Below the pieces are notes generated by a model. The model saw only the letters and a list, made by a program, of their open reading frames with translations. It did no database searches and was not told the DNA's origin. The translations under genes were made by a program, and so were the position numbers. 64,000 nucleotides of DNA from Antennarius striatus (taxonomy: Eukaryota > Chordata > Actinopteri > Lophiiformes > Antennariidae). Numbering within the stretch: the stretch's first letter is position 1; every line of letters starts with the position of its first letter. The stretch spans positions 11,296,501 through 11,360,500 of the forward strand of contig NC_090797.1 in assembly GCF_040054535.1 (NCBI RefSeq). The letters run 5' to 3'. Positions 54,882 to 64,000 of the stretch are shown piece after piece.

Positions 54882-57309
54882 CTCTCACTCACTCAACCCA
54901 AAGAAGTGGGTTGTCCACCTTGTTGAGGTTTCTTCCTGTTAATAGGCTACGTGTTTACTCACCGCTGTCAAGCATTTGCTCATTTTGTTGGGTCTATATA
55001 ATAAAAAGCTAGTCTAAACTACACTAACTAAAAATTTGAACAAAAACATATTTTTATCGTTACTTTGTTACTGAGTATTCTGTTGGGTGATACGTTGGTT
55101 CATAAATGTCAAAAATCTAATTAAGAAGACAAAATGTGTGATTTGGATTATTTTTTGCACAGAAGAAAGGCAGATTAATTTTCTTTCATCCCTCTGACTA
55201 ATAGGAGAATGGTATAAGCCTTATGGGGTTGACCCTGGTTCAACAAGTAAAACAGCAATCATATTTGCCCCTTAGACAATGTTAGGAATGCACAACTTTT
55301 CAAGGCTTTGATGCATTACTCAAAATATTAACAACAACATTAGGAAAATATCTTATTCATTTTGTTCATGTTGTTCATGTTGTTCTTCATAGTTTTATTC
55401 TCCTCAGGTGATTAAATGGTGCAGAAGACAAGCCGTGAATCCCACAGCTAACAGAAGATATTTCTGTCATTTTCCAGGAAATATTTTACACATCATTTAT
55501 CATATATGGTCAAAGGTAACATATATAAAATGGATGTCTCGAAGTGTGTAGTGTGATATACATCCAGACAATAATGTAAAGCTGCTGGAAACACAAGCAC
55601 AATCATTTGTAAAATAGTATTATAGATAAAGGAATTCTTTATTGATGGTAGCTGCTGTCCAGTATAGATAAGGCTTGAAGGAAACAAACAGCATCTGAGA
55701 CAGTTGTGTTTAGAGGCATGTGATCAGCTTAAGAAATATATCAAGATGACCTTGACTTATTTCATGAAAGAAAGGGATGCAGATTTATTATATGTGAAGG
55801 ACTGCTTGTATCTTTGCCATGATAAAGATCCACTCTGGTTTTAAAAATAAATTTCCTATCTTTAAGTAAAGTACTTCATTCACTTTAAATGCAGAAATAC
55901 TAAACATTATCTGATATGTTAATTTGATTCACAGATTAAATTCTATAGTGTAGTTGAGCAAGGATACAGTAGCAAGGTTCTGCACTCAGGAACTCAATTA
56001 TTTTATATTTTATGTGATTTTATTTTTGCTTATAAAGCGATCACAGGTCGTATAATATTTATAAACTGTAAGTTTTAGAACTATATTTTATTACCCAGTT
56101 TTATTTGTCTTTTAACACTTTTTTCAGTATGACATACAAATTTCTTTGCCAAGGACTGCTCTGTGTGATTAAAGATTACATGACAGTAAAGCATTGATTT
56201 AATGCATTTAATATTATCCTCCTGACAAACAGACCAATATTTAAACTGTAAATATGCTAATGTATAAATGCCCATTGTCATGTCTGCTTGAAATTAGAGT
56301 GGTTATAAGTTAATGGTTAAATGAACTCTACGCTTGTTCAGTTAATTAAAACTAAACTAATCAAGAAGGTTTTACATTTATTCACAGAATACTTGTTATG
56401 TGGATGCCAACTGGAGGTGATGATTAGATTATAAGTACCTATATTGCATTGCACAGAGATATAAGATCTTTAAAACGTGTGACCATGGCAGTGTGGTATT
56501 TAATAAAGTTGGGTCAAACATTTAATTTCCTCCATTAGTGTTTTCTGTGTCGGAGCTACATGGGCAGACTGTCTCCCTCTGCTGGCCGGTGAGGGCAGCG
56601 CTGCTCCACTGATCTACTGACCCAGTTTTGAAAAAGCTGAATGACGAACCTCGTGGAGCCACTTAGACTGGCCTCCTCAGGGTTAGAATCTAAAACTAAA
56701 TTCACATTTTTATATGACAACCATTCCAAAGTAATGTCACACAAAGCCAATGATAACGGATAAATATATTTTGTTAGGGTTAAATGGACTGTTGCCACGG
56801 TTACAGTCACGTGGTTTCCTGAGGTTTCGAGTCGTTCTTCACTTCCAACTACGAAACAAAGCGTCCCTCCCGCGCGTACCGACGGACAGGGGCGCGTATA
56901 AGGACTGTATGTTGGTGTCTGGCTGATCCAAACCGGTTCTAAAGATAATAACGATTGACTTTAACCACTAGCTTTGTGTTGGTGTTGCTCCTGACTAAAT
57001 GTATTTTGTGTTGTCACACATTAATGTAACCATAAAGTTTAATTCTCATGACAAGAACTTCTCTCTCTGACACTTGGATTGCCTTCAGCTGTAAAACAGT
57101 TCTACTTGTTGCATGAACTGGTACAAAAGTGCCATCTGGGAATATTAGATAAATGTGGTGTTGTTGCAGAAAAATGATTTTTAAAAAAGTGAATTTTTAA
57201 AAACATGTAAGTTGATTGAGATCCAGATAAAGCAAAAACAAATGCAACCGGTCTCGGAGAACCTACCTGCTCCTCTGTCCGCAGCCCCGTCGGAGCCACC
57301 GGCCGACAT
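46799..57309 (-). CDS. bmal2: BMAL2/ARNTL2, bHLH-PAS circadian transcription activator
   Basis: Seventeen coding exons join in frame into 608 residues: 57309-57267, 52838-52745, 52266-52228, 52147-52106, 51953-51796, 51718-51636, 51552-51460, 50769-50652, 50550-50401, 49589-49355, 48919-48813, 48663-48513, 48397-48345, 48265-48151, 47977-47887, 47388-47292, 46956-46799. Order: N-terminal basic signal LPRKRK (35-40); bHLH (about 72-125: [20 protein letters not shown], then LSAMIP and [12 protein letters not shown]); PAS-A (about 144-265, with [15 protein letters not shown] and ARRSFFCRM); PAS-B (about 345-440, with [18 protein letters not shown] and [17 protein letters not shown]); a Ser-rich linker; and the C-terminal activation helix [25 protein letters not shown] and KMKCFRE match BMAL2 rather than BMAL1. 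In the family it dimerises with CLOCK/NPAS2, binds CACGTG E-boxes in the nucleus and drives per/cry genes. Start chosen at 57307-57309. Intron 1 is 4.4 kb. Confidence 0.93.
47292..47388 (-). CDS. bmal2: bmal2 exon 16
   Basis: Residues 525-556, Ser/Ala/Gln-rich linker. Low conservation; frame and splice signals fit. Confidence 0.8.
47887..47977 (-). CDS. bmal2: bmal2 exon 15
   Basis: Residues 494-524, [14 protein letters not shown]; corresponds to the Ser-rich region after the ANE(I/L) helix of BMAL proteins. Confidence 0.85.
48151..48265 (-). CDS. bmal2: bmal2 exon 14
   Basis: Residues 456-493. [16 protein letters not shown] matches the family's G(A)GSIGxxIANEI helix. Confidence 0.9.
48345..48397 (-). 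CDS. bmal2: bmal2 exon 13 (53 nt)
   Basis: Residues 438-455, polar linker after PAS-B. Frame-consistent. Confidence 0.82.
48513..48663 (-). CDS. bmal2: bmal2 exon 12, PAS-B second half
   Basis: Residues 388-438. [20 protein letters not shown], then [19 protein letters not shown]. Confidence 0.93.
48813..48919 (-). CDS. bmal2: bmal2 exon 11, PAS-B first half
   Basis: Residues 352-387. [20 protein letters not shown]. Confidence 0.93.
49355..49589 (-). CDS. bmal2: bmal2 exon 10
   Basis: Residues 274-351. Start set at GTAG (49590-49593) because it keeps frame and gives [13 protein letters not shown]; a nearer CAG at 49582-49584 would break the frame. Contains [13 protein letters not shown] and [12 protein letters not shown]. 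Confidence 0.9.
49792..49996. mobile_element. ACTATAAGGCGC-family TIR MITE (pogo-like), copy 2
   Basis: TA-flanked start CAGTATTTTCCGCACTATAA and inverted end TTATAATGTGGAAAATACTG. 205 bp, in bmal2 intron 9. Confidence 0.78.
50401..50550 (-). CDS. bmal2: bmal2 exon 9
   Basis: Residues 224-273. [14 protein letters not shown], the end of PAS-A, then a Lys-rich loop LPSTSKKK. Confidence 0.92.
50652..50769 (-). CDS. bmal2: bmal2 exon 8
   Basis: Residues 185-223. [20 protein letters not shown], then KEQL; canonical PAS-A. Confidence 0.93.
51460..51552 (-). CDS. bmal2: bmal2 exon 7, PAS-A core
   Basis: Residues 154-184, phase 0 at both ends. [15 protein letters not shown], then [14 protein letters not shown]. 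Two glycines of the usual VGCDRG motif are Ser and Ala. Confidence 0.92.
51636..51718 (-). CDS. bmal2: bmal2 exon 6
   Basis: Residues 126-153. Linker and [10 protein letters not shown], the start of PAS-A. Confidence 0.88.
51796..51953 (-). CDS. bmal2: bmal2 exon 5, bHLH
   Basis: Residues 73-125. Basic region [11 protein letters not shown] with the E-box-contacting residues and both helices. Confidence 0.95.
52106..52147 (-). CDS. bmal2: bmal2 exon 4 (42 nt)
   Basis: Residues 59-72, [13 protein letters not shown]; aligns to the KMKAF segment of mammalian BMAL2. Confidence 0.88.
52228..52266 (-). CDS. bmal2: bmal2 exon 3 (39 nt)
   Basis: Residues 46-58, [13 protein letters not shown]. Very short; supported by TTTTTTACAG acceptor, CAG|GTATCT donor and frame. 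Confidence 0.78.
52745..52838 (-). CDS. bmal2: bmal2 exon 2
   Basis: Residues 15-45. Contains the LPRKRKGD nuclear localisation-type motif conserved in BMAL proteins. Confidence 0.9.
54151..54227. repeat. 25-bp tandem repeat, three copies
   Basis: AGTGAACTATTAATGAATCT plus ATCAA repeated three times without mismatch in bmal2 intron 1. Confidence 0.93.
54846..54878. repeat. (TC)n microsatellite
   Basis: About 16 TC units in bmal2 intron 1. Confidence 0.88.
57267..57309 (-). CDS. bmal2: bmal2 exon 1
   Basis: Residues 1-14, [14 protein letters not shown], donor GCAG|GTAGGT. GC-rich. The frame stays open upstream to ATG codons at 57463-57465 and 57481-57483. Confidence 0.82.
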
Positions 57310-57482
57310 GCCTGCAGCCGTGCGCCGGTGTGACCGGTGAAGACTACGGAGCGCCGCCGCGCATGTGAGCCGCCGGCTGTCGTAGTACAGAGGAGGAGAT
57401 GAGGAGGAGAAAAGCGAGCCGGGAGCCGGCGGTGGCCTAAAATTTACTTCATTTTTCCCCCTCATCCCTCCTCCTGTGTACA

Positions 57483-57492
57483 TTTTTATATA
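57483..57492 (-). promoter_or_regulatory. bmal2: Candidate TATA box of bmal2
   Basis: Minus strand TATATAAAAA, about 175 bp before the chosen start codon, within GC-rich DNA; an ATTGG (inverted CCAAT) lies about 50 bp further upstream. It implies a transcription start near 57455. Inference from motif and spacing only. Confidence 0.5.
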
Positions 57493-58075
57493 GGAGGCGG
57501 AGTGGTGGGGAGGGGCGAGCGGAGACGAGGAAGACGCATCACCAATCTCCTTTAGAAAACCCAGAGAAGAGGGAAGATTTAAACCGTGTCTCCTCCTTCA
57601 TTGCCTTTTTTGGTTCATTCATGACTTTTAATCCTGGAGAGTAAACTAGTTAAACTAGGACTGTCATTTGAGGTCTTCTCAGTCCTGAGTCAGCATTCCT
57701 GGAATTGTGGAAATTGAACAAATTATGTACTAACTGACAATTCCAAATTGTCTAACAGGAGGGATATTGAGCTTGTGATGACGCTGTTATGATCATTTAA
57801 AATTCAATTTTTTATAATATGAGCCGACAAAGCAGTGGGAAGCTGGTTTCCCAGTCGGTTCCCTCATGATGGTGACCTGAACTGCGGTTCGAGCGCTTCG
57901 GTCCCGATTTGACGCTCCTGGCTTCCCCAAAACACAGAGACGATGATGAGGAGGTCCCACTCTATCATTATTTTGTGGCACCTCGACCACAACAACACGG
58001 TCGTTCGTAAATCCGTGACATAGAAAACAAATTCTGCCAGGATAATACAACATCTCATGGTTCATTTTTGGAGGT

Positions 58076-58150
58076 GGGAGTAAGCCACGCAGACACGGCA
58101 AAAACACTCAAACTCCACTCAGAGCTACCCAGAGCTCCACCGTGCCACCT
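58076..58150 (-). repeat. tRNA-like fish interspersed repeat, fragment
   Basis: Reverse orientation: GGTGGCACGGTGGAGCTCTG, then GGAGTTTGAGTGTTTTTGCC and GTGTCTGCGTGG words. Same family as 62486-62625. Confidence 0.6.
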
Positions 58151-58450
58151 CATTTATAATTATATATAGATTTAATAATTAAAGACCTCGTTTTTAGTAT
58201 AAAATATTGATGTCCAATTTCATTTCCCCACACAAACAGGAAATCTTTCTCAGTAAAAAAAAAAAAAAAAAAGTCTTCAAATTATAATTTGTTACTCACT
58301 CACAAATGATTGTCATTAATTCAAAACCTGATATATAAATGTACCATTCTGCAAAGTAAGACATCATCATTACAGCTGACGATCTTTGTCCTCACCTACA
58401 TAGTGTAACTCGAGACCTTTGCACGAGACTTTACGTAAGGAGGAAGGCAG

Positions 58451-58506
58451 CACGTGCCAGTGAGAAACGTGTTGACCTATATATTATATAACTTTGCGGT
58501 CACGTG
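58451..58506 (-). promoter_or_regulatory. bmal2: Candidate clock enhancer: E-box, E'-box, RORE, E-box
   Basis: CACGTG at 58451-58456 and 58501-58506, AACGTG at 58466-58471, and on the minus strand TATATAGGTCA (58483-58473), an exact match to the ROR/REV-ERB consensus WAWNTRGGTCA. It lies 1.1-1.2 kb upstream of the bmal2 ATG in a locally GC-richer patch (about 58380-58630) that could hold a non-coding first exon. Confidence 0.5.
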
Positions 58507-58659
58507 CCGGTTTGGCTGCGCTAACCCATTTAAAGTCCGTCTGCGGAGAAAGTCACCCTGTGTGTTAACTTTAAAATACACCGGGGACGTTTGAGGCACT
58601 CATTTACTCCAAAGGCGCTACTTTTAATTTAAATTAAAAAAAAAAAAAAAATCATAGAT

Positions 58660-60030
58660 ACGGCTTATCAGAGGTATGTGTGTGTGTGCAGTAAAAATAA
58701 ATAAATAAATAAATAAATTTAAAAAAAAAAAGTTAAAGCAAATATGTGTAGCGTTTGTGGCCTTATTGTTTTAAATTTTCACATTTATAACGATCAGTAA
58801 ATATTTGATAAAAGGTGACAGTAATTCAGAATAGGTACAGTCCGGGTCTGACATACTTCTACCTTTGGTTCTTGTCTGGTCCTGTTTTTTTAAATTAACT
58901 GTGACACTCGGCTCTGTCTGCTCTCCTGATGATCACACAGTTTTCTTTTTCTTCAACTGTGAAGGAAATAATGTTGCTCTCTTTTCCCAGTTCATAGCTG
59001 GGACTGGTCCGCAGGCTGCAAATATTTTAAATGTCCTAAGTTTGTCACAAATTTGTTGGTTGATTATAAAAAGATAAGAATCAAAATTTACTTTGACAAA
59101 AACAACTTTATGTAAGCCAAAAAATGTTGTTTTCCTTGACCCATTACTTTTTTAAATTCAGGCCAGTGAGACTCCATCTTTCTTAGAATAGTTAGTCAAC
59201 CTTGTGATTAAATCAGTGCAAGAATAAGATTGTCCATATATTGCTATATTTTTGACAATACTGGTGTCAAAACATGAAGAAAATAAATAACCTAAAAGCA
59301 GGGTAATTGGGGTAAAGGATTAAGCAACCACATGCTTGACTTGGTGGAAAAATGATTTTCATGTTTTGCTGTGACAGAGCGGTAATAATACTACTATTAT
59401 CATTATTCAAAATAATAATTTTTCATAAGTAAAATCTATTTTGAGACACATTTGCAAACAGTAGGTGCAGTATACGTATGTGGTATATGTATGTGGTATA
59501 TGTAGGTGTATATATGTAGGTATACGTATGAGCAATCAGGCTATGGCTAATCTGAAAATCAAAAGAGGGAAAACACTTTCAAGCATTATATAATTAAAAT
59601 GCACACAGTCTGAAAGGAGGATTTCCATGACTGTGATCAAGAGTGAGTAGGGTGTCCGTTCACAGGCTACAGATCAGTGGAAAAAAACACCAAGACCTCC
59701 CTCTAATGGCACAAGTAATTCATAACGCAAAGCTGCAACACCTACTGATTTTTTACACTACTCTAATACATCTTTTTGTACCTCTGTACAATCGTTGCTT
59801 TCTAGTTCTCTTCACTTTAATAATGATGTTAAAATAAAGGCGGGCAAAGAGGCTTACAACTTTTTCTGAACCTTATAAAATCCTGTAAAAAAAAAAAAAA
59901 GGCTGTCAAACTATTTCTGCACATTTTCCACAGGCCTCCTCTCAGAATTTATGAGATTTGCAGTCTTCAATTTCGATTTGTCTGCTCCTCCAGACTCTAC
60001 CAGAAAAAACAAAAGTACACAATTTTGTGT
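58660..60030. other. Intergenic spacer between bmal2 and stk38l
   Basis: AT-rich, with an (AAAT)n run at 58698-58718, a GTATATGTA-type run near 59470-59530 and poly-A at 59887-59900. No exon or RNA gene seen. Confidence 0.5.
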
Positions 60031-60037
60031 TTTAACT

Positions 60038-63000
60038 TTATTATTTCAAGCATTTAATCAACATAAAACCTACCAGTGAATACATTTATAGCATTTCCCT
60101 CTTCACTAGACCGACAGTTCTTTCAAGTGTCCACAGCAATATCTCACATTGTCCTAGCCTGCTGGAATAAACGTTTTACAATTTATTCCTGCATGCTTTA
60201 ACTAGTGAAGAGCTTATATATTATCAGCTAAATCAAAGGGCATCAAGGGTTTTGAGGCAGATAAGTGAAATTTTAGATTTAGATTCTCAATGTCATTGAT
60301 TTTTGCAAATAATGTACAGCTTTCCCTGCTCTCTAATTTAGGCAGGTGTATTCTCTTAACATTATTCTAATCATTACAAATTGATAGTTAAAATTAAATT
60401 AAAACTAAGTCTCAATCAAAAAATTGGTTGGTTCAGTAGAAATAATTGCTTGTTGAAAGATTTTATTCTAATGGAGCAATACTGGGGAAAAAAATGTTCA
60501 AATCCCTTTAGATAAAGTGGCACAGTAATCGTTTTCAAGACATTTTGCAAATATCCAGAATTTTACCGATTCTAAACACAGTTTTTACCCTTTTTCCCAT
60601 CTCCTGTAGAAATCAATTGTGATTATTTCTATTATTACAACAGAAACTGAACAAGGTCACACATCACGTCACATCACAACACACAGAGTACCTAACTCAC
60701 AAAAAATACACTCAGATGATCACGTTCTCTCACACACTCTCCATTAACAATCAGTAATGAAATCAGATATTTTGAAAACAGTTCTGGGACTTTTTCCACG
60801 TGTCGGTGTGTTCCAGTGATTAGACACAACTTGGAAATTGCAGCAGTAATCATGAATAAAATCCAGAGTCATCCATCTGTCCTAGTCTTCTAGCAGGCTG
60901 CACAGCCTGGGCCTTAGCTTTGATGACATTTTCATTTACATGAGAACCGTTCACTTGACAGACAATCGAGGGGCAAGTTTGAAAAACAGGCATTTCAGAG
61001 GGAGGCTCTAACAAAGATCAAGTTGAATAATGGAAAGCGTATTTTTTTGCACTGGAGAGACATCTTTCACAGTTCCAAGAAAGCCCCCGTTCCGTTTATC
61101 AGTAACAAAACAGCTAAAAACGATTGTCATCTTTACATCTATGCTCGGCTCTTAAATTGCAGGTTTTCTCTCACCAAATGAGGAATCCTGAGGAAAAGGA
61201 CGCTGATGCTGTGAACTCATGATCAAATGCATCACTGTATTCATCGACTGTTTAGAAAGCATGAAATGGTATAAATAATAACAGCTTGTAACAGAATCAG
61301 TGGACCAAAATACATTAAAATATTAATAAAATTATTGTTGCACAGGTGATGTTCGTACACCATCTGCCACGTCACGTTCCCACCAAAAAAAATAAAAATA
61401 AAATCCCAGAACGAAAGGAGAAGGAAGGTAAACCATCTGTATGTTGTGTCTGTATTACTGGAGTGCTCTTAATCATTACTGCCTGCATGAATTTGACATG
61501 TACGGATGTATTACAATACATATAATTCATGATTTATCAAACTACCACCACTCTTTCTATCGATTCCCTTGAAATAGCACCAAAATCACTGTGGATATGG
61601 GATGGATTCCACTGACAAACTTTCATCGCAGCTCAACATGATGATAAAGAAATCAATAATGCATTCCTGTAACCATATGTAAATTTATAGTTCTTCATGC
61701 ATTTTGACACTGAACAGATGTTTCAATGGAGACACGTTGGTCTAGTCGTAGGTGCTGCATTAGAAACGAACACTTCTTCCTTATAGAAAGTTAGCTGTCT
61801 TGGAGTGTTTCAGGTAGTTTTGAGTTAAGTGCAGTAAGCAACAGCTGCATGTGAATCTGACACAACATGTGATGATCTAAGTTCTTTGGTAACTAATTTT
61901 AGCGCAGTATCTCATCACAACGAAGGAAATGTGAAATTTAATGAACAACACATCCACCATATAATCGATTCAGCCGACAGATATTTAGTAATACAACCCA
62001 AGAACCCAAGAAAAGAAACAATATGAGTTTAAGTCTCCATGTTAAACCTGCTTTATTTACTTCAGTTTTATTTAAAATCAAGCTTTAATTGAAACTTTTT
62101 CGCTCATTTTTTCACCTGTCATTTGTTTTTACAAGCCCAACGTTTTATAATCTAACCATCGTGCTATACTGCTTTTGTTTCACCATCATTATTTCATGTT
62201 TTTTCACTCGACATAAATAAGAACATCAGAAACTTCTAAACTCTCGACTTCTAAACGTTGGAATACCCCTTCGGCGCTCTCTTTTGCTCCTTCACTCCTA
62301 CAAACCGCTACGTTTTTATTTTTCAACTAGGAATTAATGTCTTCTGATTAATCTCTTACAACATCAAATAAATATCTGGTTAAATATTTATCAACTATTT
62401 AAAGGCACTTTATATATGAGTCCATCTAGAAATGTAATATTTGACCCTGGAACTTATTATCACTAAAACAGCCAATCAAACTGAACTACGGGTGGCACAG
62501 TGGCTTAGTGGGTAGCACTGTTGTCTCACAGCAGGACGGTCTTGGGGCTTTTCTGTCTGCATGTCCAACTTCCACAGTCAACTGGTGACCCCCGCCCCGT
62601 GACCCTACAGCAGTTACATGAATGAATGAATAAATTAAAATAAAATTACTGACCTGAACAAAAACATCACTGGCGCTAACTGAAAGTGATACTCAGTGCT
62701 CTGTTAGATGAGTGACTGCGTACCGCTGTCAGCACTGGGTAAACTGCATTCACACGTATCCAGGCAACAAGTTGTTCCCCTGTGAGAAAAGCAACAACGC
62801 TGATACGAAGAGGAAAAGTTGCCCCTCCAGCTCTGACACAAAGTGCCCTGCGTGTTTTTTCACCACAATGAAGGTTTAAGGAGATTTCCAGCATGACCTG
62901 AATTTTCCATTCATTTGTTTTACATTTTATTTCCTTTTAATGCAAATTGTTACCGAAAAAATGACATTTAATTCAAACTCGCCCACCAGAAAGCTACTTT

Positions 63001-63542
63001 CTAACACTCAGTCTCCTCTCAATGCAACTAATGATACGAACTCTGGATACAAAGCACAAAGTCAGACAACGCCTTGAAAACCACGCTGGACCTTTCCTTA
63101 AAAATCCTATGAGAACCCAAGGGAACCTGTTCTAATCCATCAGACTATGACTACAGTGTCTATATTTTGTTGATTTAGAATTCCTGCATCTGAGCTAATT
63201 TAGCCCACAGTAGAAACTACAGCTGTGAAGTTGTCGAAGCAGCAATTTTGTATTCCATCCTCATCCTCGTGCAGATATGTTGCATCCTAGATAGTGAGCT
63301 GGCCTGAGAGCTACGGCTAAAAGACGGCGCGTGTAAACCATTCAACGACCGAGGTAATGTAACGCTCATTCATTTACCAGCTCTTGGTGGTTGTTGCAGC
63401 GACTGAGCAGACCTAAATAACTTGTGATGAGGGTTAAATGTATACTGAGAGGCTTCAGCACCAGCAGGGCTCCACGGCCCGACCCTGTGTCCGTAAACGT
63501 CTGTGTGTGTCTCCACGACAGGGTTTCCTCCGTGCCAACGCG
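60038..63542 (-). other. stk38l: Probable stk38l 3' untranslated region
   Basis: Follows the stk38l TGA. The farthest minus-strand AATAAA before the spacer is at 60043-60038, which would make a 3.5 kb 3'UTR; earlier ends are possible. It includes an inserted repeat at 62486-62625. Confidence 0.45.
62486..62625 (+). repeat. tRNA-like fish interspersed repeat
   Basis: Starts GGGTGGCACAGTGGCTTAGT, then GCACTGTTGTCTCACAGCAG and TTCTGTCTGCATG; tail GACCCTACAGCAGTTACATG with a short AATG run. Confidence 0.7.

Positions 63543-64000
<458 letters not shown>

Noticed and set aside
56808-56813. CACGTG E-box in bmal2 intron 1
   Set aside because: A single six-base match is expected by chance at this length; no neighbouring clock motif as at 58451-58506.

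Overview
This is vertebrate nuclear DNA, almost certainly from a ray-finned (teleost) fish. Genes are split into many short exons with GT/AG borders and polyadenylation signals. The spacer DNA is full of long CA/GT, TATC/TGTC and TA microsatellites and of small non-autonomous DNA transposons of kinds common in fish. Nothing bacterial or viral was seen. I assembled five genes exon by exon; every splice joint keeps the reading frame.

Layout: (1) coa6, + strand, 164-502, a complete two-exon coding region for a mitochondrial cytochrome c oxidase assembly factor. (2) slc13a4, - strand, 24059-2482, 16 coding exons, 636 residues, a Na+/sulfate cotransporter of the SLC13 family. (3) An 8 kb spacer with no supported gene separates the divergent 5' ends of slc13a4 and the next gene. 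(4) A susd3-like gene, + strand, 32331-42179, five exons, 369 residues: signal peptide, one sushi domain, one transmembrane helix and a long proline-rich tail. (5) bmal2 (arntl2), - strand, 57309-46799, 17 coding exons, 608 residues: the bHLH-PAS circadian activator, tail-to-tail with susd3. (6) The last two coding exons of stk38l (NDR2 kinase), - strand, with a probable 3.5 kb 3'UTR. The bmal2-stk38l adjacency is also found in human (12p11), which supports both calls.

The genes do not form an operon or pathway; they are independent neighbours. The features I rate most interesting are regulatory. A perfect ROR/REV-ERB element sits between two CACGTG E-boxes about 1.1-1.2 kb upstream of the bmal2 start codon. 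Long UG tracts lie directly at the 3' splice sites of three slc13a4 exons, one of which encodes the SNP ion/substrate-binding signature. Other points are a nested hAT insertion with an 8-bp target duplication, a 52-bp minisatellite with alternating unit types, an in-frame upstream extension of bmal2, and a cryptic 74-nt intron inside a susd3 exon. I found no convincing unknown multi-gene system.
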